A stretch of DNA of 64,000 nt, from positions 177,501 through 241,500 of the forward strand of contig JAXRKN010000044.1 in the NCBI GenBank assembly GCA_038502055.1. Direction: 5' to 3'. Source of the stretch: Tanytarsus gracilentus. Taxonomy: Eukaryota > Arthropoda > Insecta > Diptera > Chironomidae. Position 1 is the stretch's first letter, and every line of letters begins with the position of its first letter. Below, one piece after another: positions 50,281 to 63,875 of this stretch. The position numbers were made by a program, and so were the translations under genes. The notes under the pieces are model-generated. The model worked only from the letters and a program-made list of their open reading frames with translations, was not told the DNA's origin and did not search any database.

Positions 50281-53200
50281 TCATTCGTCCCATAGACACT
50301 GCTGCTTTTGTCGAACGTAATAGCTAAAGTTGCTGCATTTCCTGCAAGTTTTAATACCACACCGGTAGCTCGAATTTATTTGGTTACTGTTTATGGCATT
50401 TTCGTTCTTTCCCTTACAATATTTCAGTCCACATGGATACCAGCCAATACAAAGCTCGAGCACACATATGCATGGTGCAAATACACTGGTCACTAGAGGG
50501 ATAAAGAAAAATATTTAATCAATTTTATTGAAAATTAAATAAAAATAAATTTAAGTATTCGAAACCGTAATATTAACAAATTTTTAATACGCACTTTTCT
50601 TTTTACAACTTTGGATTATTTACCTTCATTACATCTTGATATCACTTTATGTTGCTGTGCGTTCGGAAATGGCGTTGCAGCTGATTCAAGGATTGACATC
50701 GATGAGCCTAAATAAATAAAGGAAAACAATTGATGAGAAGAAGCATACATATAAAATGGGAAATCACGATTTATTTTCTGATATCCTTTTCTATTCACGT
50801 TTCATGTTTGAATTTTCTTAATTTTTCTCAAATATTTGCAATTTTACTTTTCACAATGGTCTTTCAGTTTTTTTCGTTTTTCATTTTTATCCCCTCAAGA
50901 AGAACACGAGCTTCTTTTAGGATATCAATCGTTTCGTACTTAACACACATGTATATTGTTTACACACACTCAAGGGCAGCAGAAAATAAATGGCAGCAGT
51001 GTCGATAAAAAATCTCAAATTTTTTTGCCTTTTCCGGTTTGACAGAGACTGATCAAATATTATTGTAGGGATTAGCAATCATATCAGAAATCTCACTTCT
51101 AGCATCGTTAAAATTGTGTTTACTCCTCAGATTAGTCCTCTACGTACATATTGCAAATTTGCATGCCACAGCTACATTAAGCAAAACGAATTGTGTGAGG
51201 AAAAAATAAAAAAGTTCCGTTTAGCACAAAAAAAAGTGAGAGAAATGAAAATTACCATGAAATAAGCAAATAGGAAAAATTGGCACTCATTCGAATGGAA
51301 AACCATTTAGACTGAGCAAGCTATATTTTCTTGCTGTATACATTTAATCGAATGTGTGTCCATAGAATATTGTGAACAATTATTTTAGCATCCTTGTAAA
51401 TTCTTTAACTCAGCTAAAAATTTCTCCCAAAATCCCCGCAAGAGATTTCCCTTATCTCAACAAATTGACCAAATTGCATATTTTTGGATTCTTTTTTTGC
51501 GTCATGTTCACATGCAAGATTTAATCTGTTGCACGTAGCAAAAGCATTGTACCTGACCCAAAAGCATTTATTTGGAGAAATATTATTTTTATGTGTGTGC
51601 TGCTCAGTCTCTATGCATGCATTCTAAATGTTTTCTCAAAGTGAATGTCACAGCTTTTCGGAATTCTGTTTACATTTGTGAGAAAGCCCAAACAATAATT
51701 CTCGCAAAACATTAATTTTATCTTTATTCTCACAGAAATAGTTTGAATTGTAATTCAATTAATTGAAACGAATTCAAAATTCAAGAAGATTTAACTATTT
51801 AAGTAAATTCTTTGAGGAGATCAAAATCAGTGAACAATAGTATGAAATTATTCGAGCATAAATTGAGCAGAGCAGTTGGCAAGATATGTGAGATGATGCT
51901 TTCTCAATTATTTGTGGAGATTTTTCATGAAGAATTATCCAAGCACAACAAATTGAATAAATGAGTGAAAAAGATTTCGAAAAGTCTATGAAAATATTCT
52001 CTGTTGCTTGAGAATACCCAGTAAGAAAGTTTTGTGATAATTTGTAACACCATAAATCAAAATTTCAACTTTTTTGATAAATTATACGATTCGAAATTAT
52101 TTTTCACTGGTAACCGACAATAGCTCTTAAATTTTCTCCCCATTTTTATTTCGGTTGTATAAAAACCGAATGTACTTCTTTGCTGCAAACAGAATTTTTA
52201 TCTTTAGTTAACGCAAATTCCAACACTTATGTCTATCATCAATTTTCTAAATCCTTTTCTCTTTTTAAAAATGAAGAAAAATGCAAGTTAATTTTTTTTC
52301 TTCTGCTTTAAGATGAAAATGTTCAAAACACATAACTTTAAGTGTGTATAATAGGGATCCTTAATTCACCGGTGAATGCGATTTCGGTGATCACCGGTGA
52401 ATAAAATGCGTCCGGTGTTTTTGAACTTTTTGTTTAAATTTTGTTTGTTTTTTTTATTATAAAAGTTTTTTTTTAATTTTTTTTCATTAAATATAATAAC
52501 TTCATTTTAAAATATTTTAAAATATTTAAATTTTTTTTTTAATTTATAAATATATGCTCTTTAAAATATCCTTAATTATAAAAAATTTTTTTATTATTAA
52601 TTTTTTATTATTTATTAAAAAAAAAATTAAAAAATATGCATATTTTGAACGAATTTTCTTAGCCATTTAATTTTGGTTTCAAAAGGTTTTTAAATGTATT
52701 CTATAATTTCTCAATTAAAATTTACTAGTTTAAAAAAAATTTAGGTTCAAAAAAATCTCAAAAAGTATAGAAAAATGTATCCATTTCGTCACCGGTGACG
52801 AAAAGTTTCGGTGATCACCGGTGATCACCGTACCGGTGTTCACCGTGAGGATCCCTAGTGTATAAGCATATTTAAGCTTCTCTTTATCCCAGTTTCGTGC
52901 TCAAAAATGTAATTTTCTCGTGGTTGGACAAAAATCTACGAGGGACAATTAAATCAGAGTTAAATTAACATGAAACCAGATAATTGTGCTTGCATATGCG
53001 GCTAAAATCGTTTACATAAAAACAAAAATTCACAGAATCTTACCTGGCAACTCGGCCCACGATTTTAGATCAATATCACGAACATATGTAGAGTCTTTTG
53101 CTTCACTGCAAATTGATAAGTGGCGTGATATAGGCAATGACCGTTCTGAATTTATCCAGCCAGTCATCGTATAATTCTCTCGACCCTTATCCTCCTCCGG

Positions 53201-56200
53201 CGTCCGAATTGTGCTTGGATTTTTCTATAAGTTTGTGTTTATTTTTTGGTTGTTTCCGGAATTCCGAGACGAGCATTTGTAAGTTTGTATAGGGAGAGAA
53301 AAAAAGGTGATGTGAGAAAAGTTACGAAATAGAAAGTTATTTCTTAAGCCACAGAGTAAAGTAAAATTAACTTCAGCAAAAAAGTGGTTGGAGAGATCAT
53401 ATTAGAGGAAAAAGAGTTTTCTACAGCTCTCTCCCTCCACCCTATCATTATCTGACTCGTATTTTATGTGGTTTGCACCGAGTGAAAATTGAGAAAATAA
53501 AAAAGTTTTTAATCTAAAAGTTCCACTCGATTTTCACTCAACATAAACCATTTTGCAGTGTGCCACATAGTATAGTGTTGCTCACACATAAAAAGGATAA
53601 AAATCGATTTGATCTCGTTTTTTTCGTCTCTCACCTGTCTTAATTTTGCCATGGCATCCGATGTAATGAAGTCGCCTTTTTGGAATTTCGTTACGAAACA
53701 CATCACTTGATACTGACTCTGACCTCGTTCTTCTTCACCGAGCACAAGGGCCTTTAACACTTGAGCTTCCTGTGTGTTTTTCAATGAAGATTTTATTATT
53801 TGCAGCAAGTGAGAAGAGCATGAAAAGAGAGAGGAAAGAAATTAGTCATTGATGAGAGAATTTATGTCAAACTATTTGAACCGATGCGCTTTTAATAAAA
53901 GATTGATTTTTTATCAAACATAAGGCATACTATCAATAAAACTTGTGAGCTAATTAAATAGTTCTTATAGAGATCATAGTGACGTCGTGATTTTTTAGCC
54001 ATACATAACTTTAATATCAAAAAGTCCTCTATGCGTATTATAAATAGGTAATTTCCAAATTTTTAGATACAATTTGACAGTTTTTGAAAGATTAAAAAAC
54101 TTCTTGCAATAATAATATTTATCGAAATCAAGTCCCCTCTAAATTAAGTGAATTTTTACTTGATTTTGGAATTTTTGTTTTGACATGAATGTTAGGAAAG
54201 TTAATAAAAGTTTTTAGTTTTTAAAGAATTTCTATCAGCTTTTAACAAAAAATATATAGAAAATCTTACCCAAAAGAAAGTAATTTCAAATATCATTAAA
54301 ACTTAAAGCAATCATTTAAAGTTTAAGTCATGGTCTATTAAATTTTATCCCTCAAAACTTCTTCATCTTGAAAACAATTTAAAACTTTTAACATCACCAC
54401 AAAGTGCATTTGAGAATAATTTTGAGAATTTCTTACACGCATTTATATCTTAAAGAATTCGACCCTTTCAGCATTCAAATCACATAGCTATAGAAAAAAG
54501 TAGCAAGTACGATAGATGTACGTGAAAATCACATTTATCTCGACAGTGCAATGACGAATTATCACAAAAGACTTTAAAGTTTAAGAAGAATATTTGTACA
54601 CCTCCATGTAGTTCTTTCGAGACATGAAATATTATTGCAATTTGCGATGACAGCGATAAGAAACTGCAGAGAATGTCGATTTGTTGTTGCAGTATCTCTG
54701 AAGGAATAAAATAGAACCCATTGCATTGACAATTTTGTTTTCAAAGTCACTTTGAAAGATAATTTTTCTAACATTGCAAACTCGGCTTTATAGTTGTAAT
54801 ATGTCAGCACTTTTTGCTTCTTCCTTATTATTTCTAGTGCTGAAAAATATTCCAGTAAATCGTCGCATTCTCACTAAAGCAAGACATTAGCAGACGATTA
54901 AAAATCAAATTATCAGACTATTCGTTAATATCCGACTTTCATCCTTCTTTTTTTTATCATTCCATGCTTTGGAAGGAAAATTCCATTAAAAAAGCAATGA
55001 TAGATTTTTAATTTCATAGTTGATTTCATACATTCACAAGCGTCGGCTGCAATTTAATTAATAATTTCATTTCAATTTTGTCTTCCGTTGTATATTTTAC
55101 GCGTCAGCTGCTTCATCAAGTGAAACGAAACAGAGCAATATAATTGCGAGTTCATAAAAAGAAAAATACACAAAATGGCGAACTTAAGATGAGGAATTTT
55201 AGTTGAAAACTTTCATAAACTTTTGATCTGGATAAAGATAAGGACACGACGAGCTTATACCGTTTAAGTTCAAATTTTGACTGTTAATTTCTCCTGTGTT
55301 CTCGTCACTCTGGTAAAAAGTAAAAACGTGAAATTTTATTCTCAACCCTCTCATAACAGCATGTAATTTTCCTCCTCCAACAGACTATTTCTCTTATCGT
55401 CACTTAAAATTAAATTAGAAAATCATCAACATCAGCAGAAAATGATTGTGAGTGAAGGGAAGGGAAAATAAGTGCGAGAATTTTACAACACATTAACAAA
55501 AGATTTTTTCTTGCCACCCAACTCACACATATTCTACTTACAGTAATTTTTTAAGCGTAAAAATTATTTAAGCGTTCTATTTGATTCGTCTGTCCGTCGT
55601 CGTCTGTTCGTTCTTTTGATATCCCGGCTCGTGAGACAGCTTTCCCAAAATGACTTTTTCAAGGCTAGTGGATTACGCGGCAACACCCACAAGTGGGTTT
55701 TGAAACATTTTTATTGCTGTAGAGACCACATAACGCGAATGCGGCATGGAACAAAATTTATGCATTAGTGTCGAGGCTTCCATTACTCATTCCCATATTT
55801 TTGCTCTGAGCTCTATAAGCCAAACAAAAAGTTTCGAAGATATAAAATGCTATTATTTTTATTTATAAAATGCTTTATCACTCGCGTTTGTTAAAAAAAA
55901 AAGTGAGATAAACGCGGGATCTCTTCTTTTGGATCGCATAAAATCTCAGTTGAGATCGTAATTCCTTTAAAAACTCTCTTTCTTTTGATTTATTCATTAA
56001 ATCCATCACCGACAGTCGATTTTCCCCACGATGGCTGTCAAAATTCGGGGATGTATTTGAGATAAAAGTTAAGAGAATAAAGTTTAATTTGCATATTGAT
56101 GAAAAAGGATGATGTCGATGAAAGCAGTAGCTTGGAAAGTGTTTAAACACACTTTTAATTACGTGTTCTGATTCCTTTCGATATGGTAATATTTATACCG

Positions 56201-58650
56201 CGCTTTGTATAAAATTTTAATTAAAAATCGCTCAGTGAGAGAGAGTTCGATGACATTTCACGAGCGTGGGAGTGAAAAATTCAAATAGGAGGTTAAAATC
56301 TTAATCAATGATAAAGAAAGATAAAGATTTTAATATCGCTCACGTGGCGTGTTGAGATATATAAAATTCCTCATTTTTACGAAAAATTTCATATTCAAGG
56401 ATCTTATTTAATAAAGGCTATGACAAAACATCTAACTAAGATATAAATAATTTTTAAGGCATAGAATAATAAATAAAATTAAATGAAAAAATATAAGTGA
56501 CACCTTTGTCTATATCCATCATATCCAGCTTATGTGCACATTCTCTAGAGATTGAGTGTTGAAAACAAATTGCTTGCGTTTATCAAATAAAAATCTTCTA
56601 CTACCTTTTTCGACCCTGTGCAAAAATAAATCTTGAAAGTGATTCCTCATGACACAAACAAACATTTCAGACGTACACATCTACTTTCCTTGAGATATGT
56701 ACATTAAAGAAAGACCATAAGGAATGAGGCGCAAGATGGATGCGAAAAAGAAGTTAATTTATCAATTTTCATATGACTTTTCTATGCCAAAAAGCTGTAA
56801 GCGAAAATGAACGAGGGACAGCATTGAAGGAAAAGTAATGTCGGCCTTCTTCTTTTTTTCTTCGGTAAAACTCCACTCAAATAAATATAAATTCTAGAAT
56901 TATATAAATATAAATTTTAAATTTATATGTGAATTTATATTTCTATGGGAGTTACATGTCCTCTGCTTGGATGGAAATATATGCGGGGATACCGTGAGCG
57001 GAAGAAAAAGTGAATCAAATAATAAACGACGGTGTGTTTTTTCTACTAAAAAAATAACCGGCGAGGGCGTCGAATTTATTTTGGAGTAAAATATGTAATG
57101 CGAATTGTAATAATATTGAATTTTGTGGCACAACCTTCGTCGTTAAAGCTCCTCGCGTTCAAAAAAGTGAAAGGAATACGACAGAAGCGGAAAAGAGATA
57201 ACAAAATTTCCATTTTATCCACATAAAAATTGTTTGTTCTCATATTTCAGTAATGTTTAGTGCTACATATATGGATGAGGGTAGAAGGATGTGATAAGGG
57301 TTTCGCACGTGGAAGTTCTCAAATTGATATCAGCAAAAATCTTTTTCTGAGTCTATTTAATTATGACCATTTGGAACTGGTGTTTTATCAAATGCCATTA
57401 GGCTTTATTTAATTGGGATTTGTTTGAATTTACTTTGCAATTTTTAGCACTTTAACATTAATTATTTTTTTGAATATTTGTAATACGTTAAAACTATTTG
57501 ATTCATTTGGTCATGATAGGCGATAGCATTAAAATAAAAAAGTAAAATCCCCAAAGGTATTTTCTAAAATTTTATATTTTTATTACAATCAAAAAATACC
57601 TGAAAATCATGCTTCCCACTCGCTCTAACGCACATTTCCTTACGTTCTCTTAAACTTAATCATTAAATTTCACTGAAGATAGTGGAGATTTTATATACAT
57701 CTAAGTGTGTAGTAATTATTTTGGAATTATGGCCGTAATTCATCAATCCAACACTCTCTCGTACGTTCAGGTCGATTAAATTACGTACGAACAATGTGAA
57801 TATGATAACAAACGATACATATATGTGCACAAATGTGAAAAAAAGGAGAATAAAGATTTTCATTGGTAGGAAAAGAAAAATTTTACTAGCTTCGTTAACG
57901 TCTGTAGCGTCTTGCATCTTAATCCCGAAATTTGTTAATTCTTTTTAAACCCTCAAAACTGTGATTTAAAAATTGAGAATATGCGAATTATCTCAGCTTG
58001 TAAAAAGGCACAAAATATTCTGTATAGACTACCAAAATCGATAAAAACAATTGAAGGAGGAACAAAAACCTTTTCATGTCTACCATTTTGCCGTTCAGAT
58101 ATACTTTATACACAACATGATGAGGAGGAGGGGAGAAAAGTGTGAGATATGTGTATAAAACTTTTTTTTGCGCGACACTCCATGCACATAATAATTATTA
58201 TTAAGAAAATTAATCTCTTACTTTACTTAAAACAATAAAGACGTGTTCTTATATTGCTTGCGCTTGCACATATAATTTGTGCATGGACAAACTTTTGTTT
58301 TTCACTTTTCCTAATTATTTTAAAATTATTTGATAATTAGGAAAAAGTGTCTCCATGCATAAATTATTTTGCGAACGAGAGATATGTTTGTCGAAAAATT
58401 GTAAAGTACTCTCGGTGGTTTTTTTTTGGAAAGAGATCAGTAACATAAAAAGGGTCGGTTCAGTGACGTTTGATAGGCTGAGTAGGGTCTGAATTTTTTT
58501 TTCGCATTCAGCTTCTAGAAAATGAAATCTACTTACACTACGAAAGTCTATAAGTTGAGTTATTAACGTTCCATCAGTTCTTTGGAACTCAAGCATAATT
58601 ATGTCATCATGAATATTTGATGTTATTGTCTCTTGTACCACTTCGCCGCC
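50281..58650 (-). CDS. oaf: Out at first protein, last five coding exons (5' partial)
   Basis: Minus-strand exons 58650-58537, 53769-53635, 53224-53044, 50707-50624 and 50492-50281, with GT..AG borders and one continuous frame of 242 codons less the stop. In order they read GGEVVQETITSNIHDDIIML.., EAQVLKALVLGEEERGQSQY.., KNPSTIRTPEEDKGRENYTM.., SSMSILESAATPFPNAQQ.. and a Cys-rich end with CIGWYPCGLKYCKGK, YRCGIKTCRKC and YYVRQKQQCLWDE*. These match the conserved Oaf family, secreted proteins first described in Drosophila and present in vertebrates as OAF. The family normally begins with a signal peptide and a few residues before QGGEV. That exon was not found up to 64000, so the 5' end probably lies outside the window. 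Introns of about 4.8 and 2.3 kb hold mobile elements. Confidence 0.95.
52344..52865. mobile_element. hAT-type MITE with 8-bp target-site duplication
   Basis: The element spans 52352-52857 (506 bp) and is flanked by exact GTGTATAA at 52344-52351 and 52858-52865. Both termini read TAGGGATCCT inward, then diverge slightly toward CACCGGTGA-type repeats. Several CACCGGTG/GGTGATCACC palindromes cluster sub-terminally at both ends. The interior is A/T homopolymer without a frame. An 8-bp duplication and TAGGG-type ends are typical of hAT transposons. It lies in the oaf intron between exons 53224-53044 and 50707-50624. Confidence 0.88.
55588..55708 (-). mobile_element. Fragment of the ATGTTTCAAAACCCAC element family in an oaf intron
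   Basis: The right edge, read on the minus strand, is ATGTTTCAAAACCCACTTGT with GGGTGTTGCCG following, as at 40090 and 15383. The left edge has the GACGGACAGACGAAT-type tract of the family (CTGTCCGTCGTCGTCTGTTC on the plus strand). The middle of the element is missing, so this is an internally deleted copy. Confidence 0.7.
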
Positions 58651-61600
58651 CTGCAAAAAATAGGAAGTAAGAAAAATTATTTTAGTTGACCAAACAGAAA
58701 AGCAGTTTCGAGCTTTTCACGGGTTAGTTTATTAAAATGACATGAAGTGTTAATAACGGTAACCGGTAGCATGAACTCAAAAACCATTTAAACTATGTGC
58801 GGTGACCGCAATTTTATGGCGGACGCTAAAGGATGTTCTTGCGCTCGTTTATATGAGGGTGAATTTGATGTTAGAACAAAATGGCATGTATAAAACTGAA
58901 CTGAATCTACATATCTCAGGACCCAGAGAAAAATTTTATTGAGGTTTGTATTTGTTCTCTCTAAATAATCTAAAAAGTTCAAAATTTAATTTAACCTAAA
59001 AATATCTTTAACGAAAGATGTCTACAAAATTAAAAAACTAATATTTTCTGTACATTCAACCAATTTTAACCATACGCAACGTTATTCAATTATTTCATTG
59101 ATCTTCTAAATGAAATTTTCAGAACTCGTTTTCTAAAAGTACCGTCATAATTAATTATATCCAATCAGTTTTGAAAGTGATAAATTGGCCGGTAGCTAAG
59201 TTTCATTTCCTGAGTGGTCATCCTGAGTTACACGTGAATTGACTAAATATGCTTGGGAAATTAACTCATCGAGTACTCCTAATTACAGTCGCAAATATTT
59301 TCAAACTCTTCCCTCCACCTAAAAATGTTAACAACCATCTCATCATTATCTCACAACATATACACGTTGCCAGAATCAACAATATCGCTCGATTGCAACA
59401 CACTGCTTTCGTGTACATTATAATGCATTATAAAGTTTAGTTTTCCCGTCAATGAGCGAAAATTGTGTGCTCTGAAAAATTGAATTTCAGTATAAAATGA
59501 TGGCTGTTGTGTGGTAAATGTAAATTTTTGTTATGTGCTTCATCTTTTTTCATAATTCAACATCATTTTGGAGTTCGCTAGAGGCTTTTATAGACTCCCA
59601 ACGCTACCGTTATCCTCACTGATGTCGACAATGATGATGGCTTATTTTTAGATGGAGAATCGATGCTGCATACAGATAAAATATTGTGTCCATTAAAAAC
59701 GAGAGAGTAGATTATAGCAAGCGTGCGAGTTGACCGACTTTTACAAAAAAATTTAAACTTAATTACTAATTAGTTTTTTTCTCAGGATTATATTTTTCAC
59801 CAATATTGGCCAATTAAGTTTCTAAGATTACTGGATCTGTTTCGATCATTTTTTCAACATTTGCATTTTATAACTTTCCCACACACTAGAAGTTTGAATT
59901 TTTCTAACAGCTTTTGTACTTCCGGTTTTTCATTAAACGGCGAAAACTGCCGAGGAAAAAAGTTTATTTCCCTCCTATGGAAGTACGGAACGTAGCGGTT
60001 TGCATACACAGAATATTTATTTTATATTCACAAACTGTCGGTCGGTTACTTTTTCATTCGAGAACCAAGTTTGGGATTTTTCGTGAGTAATGGAAATTAA
60101 ATATCATTGAGTAAAGCTATAGGAAGACCTGCAACATCCAAATAATGTCGCAAAAACTCATTTTTCATTTAATACCGAGTGCTTTAGTCTCGGACGGTCT
60201 TTTTCTCTCTTTTTTGAAATGAAATAAATTTATTTACTTTACATTCAATTTCCAACCTCCTGTCCCTACTCCTGTCTTTACCATAATTTCAAGACTTTTT
60301 CTTACTTACGAAAGCTGCTGGATATTGAAATGAAAATAGAAAAGGCGAGACACATTAAAAGGGTAGCATCCTTTTATATTTGGTAAATTGAAAAATACTC
60401 AAAAAGAAGATTAGAAAGTCTGGAAGAAGAATTGAAGAAGTCGTTGAGAGAAAAATGGTTTTTATAAATAATTTTGATTTTGCAGGTGTTGAACTTTGTC
60501 TTTCGAGAAGCAAATTTTAATAGTGAAAATCCAAGGCCTGAGAACTCAAAAAATTACGATTTTTTAAGAGTGTTTACGAGCCTTTAAGAGAGCTTAATTT
60601 TAAAATCATATTTTAACCCCTTTTTGATCAATCAAAAATTCATGAAGATCAAATATTTGAACACCGAGTTATGGAAACTATAAATTTTTTAATTATTCAT
60701 TAAAAAAGGTTAAAAGTTAATTCACTAAAGCTAAAGACGGGTTTAATAAATAATTACAATACAAAACTTTGGTTATGATTTTCTGATTGTGTGAAATTTA
60801 TTTGAAAAAAACTTTTTTTTAAGTAAAAAATGTTAAGGTAGTTAATTTATTTTAAATTTTAATATTAACATCCAACAATTGAGCAGAAAAGTGGACTTGA
60901 TGAAGCTTTTCAGACAGAATTAATTTTTCCATCCGCTATAGACCCTCACGCTCTTCATGCTACTAAATAAAGAAAATACTTTCGTATCATTGATACAACT
61001 CAATTCAACTTCGTGGCATCATATTTCTTCGAGAGTAAACGATCGCTCTTTGTTACATGGAACAATGAGCGCAGCACTCAATGTGAAGATTGAAGAATGC
61101 ATTGAATGGATTGCTCGGTAAATCCCTGAAAAATTCATATTTTATGAGAAATTATTTTCCAATTTTCAGAAAGGCATCTCATCGACGTCATTACATAAGT
61201 TTCCTCCTCTCACATCTCTATTCATTTTCACATGTATAGTGCAGCCATGGAGCTTAAAACCTAATGCTTTAAAATGTAATTTTATGGTTGTACAGTTGTT
61301 GCTATTTTCTTGCGCTGTTATGCTATGAATTAAACTTTTAACCAATTCATCTTAAAATATTAAGAAAATCCCCACTCTAAAAATGAGCTTTCGAAAGGAG
61401 CGAGAAGAATCATATTGCATGAGAAACCTCACCAGTAAAAAATATATGAATGTTAGAATTGAGAGAGAAATAATGGGTGAAGAGAATATTCAAGCCATGG
61501 TTAACCGATGCCAAAAACTTTTCCTTTGCTCTCGTGCTCACGAAAGCCATTCAATTTGAATTTTAAATTGGATGAGGAATTTATCTTATCATAATTGCAA

Positions 61601-63597
61601 TTATTCAAAGATATACCATAAAATTGAGTGTGTGTACATAAAAATTTGCAATAGATGTGACAAAATTTGATGCATTCGAATGCATTCTAATAAGAACATA
61701 ATTTTTGAGGCTCAGAACTCAGAAAAATTTTAGATTTGTATCACTAAAAAAATTTAAGAGTTTTAAAATTTTACTTTTGCAACCCCATGTTTTATCCCTT
61801 TTTGTTTTATCTAAAAATCTGCATTCTAACTAGTTTGTTCATCTCACTTTTGTGAGCAAAACCTCGAGAGCTTCACTAAAAAAAGTGAGACAAGGTGAAT
61901 AAATTACAGAAATGTCCAAACTGCAATAAAATGTAGCAAAGTCAAGTAATACCAAACAGAGTAAGACAGACTGACATTTCTATGTATGATGCTTTCTTCT
62001 CAAGTTGATTTTCGTGTTAGCAGACGATAAAACTACAAATGAGGAAATTCATGCAATGCAATGATGCTTTAAACTTTTCGCATTTTCCCACCCTGTAAAG
62101 TTGTGTCGCAAATTAAATGTGGTTTAGTAACGGCAAAGGTAAAAAAGGAACGAAAATGTTCAAAGAAGTTAAAGGCGAACCGTAATTACATAGCAAGATT
62201 TTTTTTGCACAATTTCTCATTTTTATCCTTTTATAAAACTTTTGAATGTTTCCTTCTTCTTATGTTAATTGAACTAGGTGTAATTATACTTTTTAGATGC
62301 TATGAACGAAATTTTGTATTGAGTAATCTAAGAACGGAGCTTTTAGAATTGGCAACGTCGTTTGCAGACCCAACTTGTTTTTTGCAAAGTTAAGCTTAAA
62401 GAGTATCGATTGATTGTTTTCACCTGAAGTGAAATTCGACTTTCCCATGCCACGCTCATAAAAACCGTTTCAATTACCCAACAATGCAATGAACATAACT
62501 CAGCGAAATTGTAATTGTGACTGGATTATGCTCATTTAATATTCGTTTACGATGTGAGCACTGAAATGAATTTCAATATATATATATTGAATATTCCATA
62601 AACATTTCGAGGTGATATGAAATGACGGAATATTGTCAACATATCGCAGAGCACTCCGTCTCAAAATTTTATGTTTTACGTCATAAAGTTTTGAAACTCA
62701 ACTAAATAATCCATGAATGGATGGAAAAGGAGAAAAAGGTTATCGATTTTGTGTGATAAGGAGGAGGCAAGAAATATGTTTATGCATTAAATTACGTATT
62801 TATATGAATGGAGACGAAAAGTCTCGGGCGGGATGAGGAAAAAGATATGAGGGTAAAAGTTTATACTGTTTTCGTCAACTCGCTCTCTCCAATTTGACTC
62901 TGAAGGTTTTCTTGACACTTTAATAGAAAAAATATTTAATATTTGGTAAAACTGCTGAAATATTTTTTTAAAGTTAATTTTTTTGTCAAATAATATTAAA
63001 TAAAACGATTCAAAATTATTTATTTTAATTAAATTTTAAAGCTCTTAAAAAAATCAACTAAAAAAGTTCAATAAAAAAAACTCCTTTCATAATTTTCAAT
63101 ATTCTCATTTGCCTTTTTGTTGTGTCCATCAAATAAAATAGCAAACATTCCATGTAAATTCAAAATTAAGCTAATGAAACAGTATCCGGTAAAATATACA
63201 TCACAATATTTTTATCGATTTTTCTACACGCTGTGAAAAGGAGGCTTTAGCATATTTTTAATATTGTTGTTGCTCTAAATGTGATTTCATTGGCCTGTGT
63301 GTGTGAATATGAAATGAAAAAACTATATATGCGAGGCTTTGTCTCACAGCAGTTCACAGCTGATATTTTCTATGTGAAAATTAAGCTTTTAAAAACATTG
63401 CATGAAGTTTATTTTGAGAACGAAAGTTGAATTGTTATTGAAATTATATCCTGTTGGACCTTGAAGCATTCTCAAAGCACGTCATGTATCTCATAGAGAA
63501 CTCAGAAATATTCTCAGTTAAAAATAAGATAGTTACATATACTTGATAGTTTCCCTGTGGGCCCACGTGGGGTAAATTATAGTTTTTTTATAACCAA
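58651..63597. other. Probable first intron or 5' region of oaf; nothing else recognised
   Basis: AT-rich sequence upstream of the first oaf coding exon found here. A signal-peptide exon ending just before the GGEVV codons was looked for on the minus strand and not seen. Small frames (59249-59440, 62103-62393) have no motifs. Confidence 0.45.
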
Positions 63598-63875
63598 GGG
63601 CGAAGCCACTTAAACTTTAAAATTATTCTAGAGAAAATCTCATTTTCCTTCAAATTAAAAGGAGGGCATCACCCCTAAAACCTTAAAAAGGATCAAGGGC
63701 CTTTAACCGAAAAAATTTTGACTGTAAACTGATAGCGTTTAAAGGCAAAGTCATTTTTACTTGATGCGTGTTTGAGGGCAAAGCACTTTTTCTTTTACAT
63801 TGATTGCGGGCGAACCCCTTTTTAATCTATTTTTTGTTTCAGGATGAAGCCCCTTGTACTTAAAAAAATTCTTTT
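63598..63875. repeat. Degenerate ~33-bp tandem repeat
   Basis: GGGCAAAGCAC-like starts recur at about 63743, 63776, 63808 and 63842 (spacings 33, 32 and 34 bp), each followed by a T-rich stretch. Weaker matches at 63598 (GGGCGAAGCCACTT), 63663 and 63696 keep the same phase. Units are well diverged; no coding frame. Confidence 0.6.
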
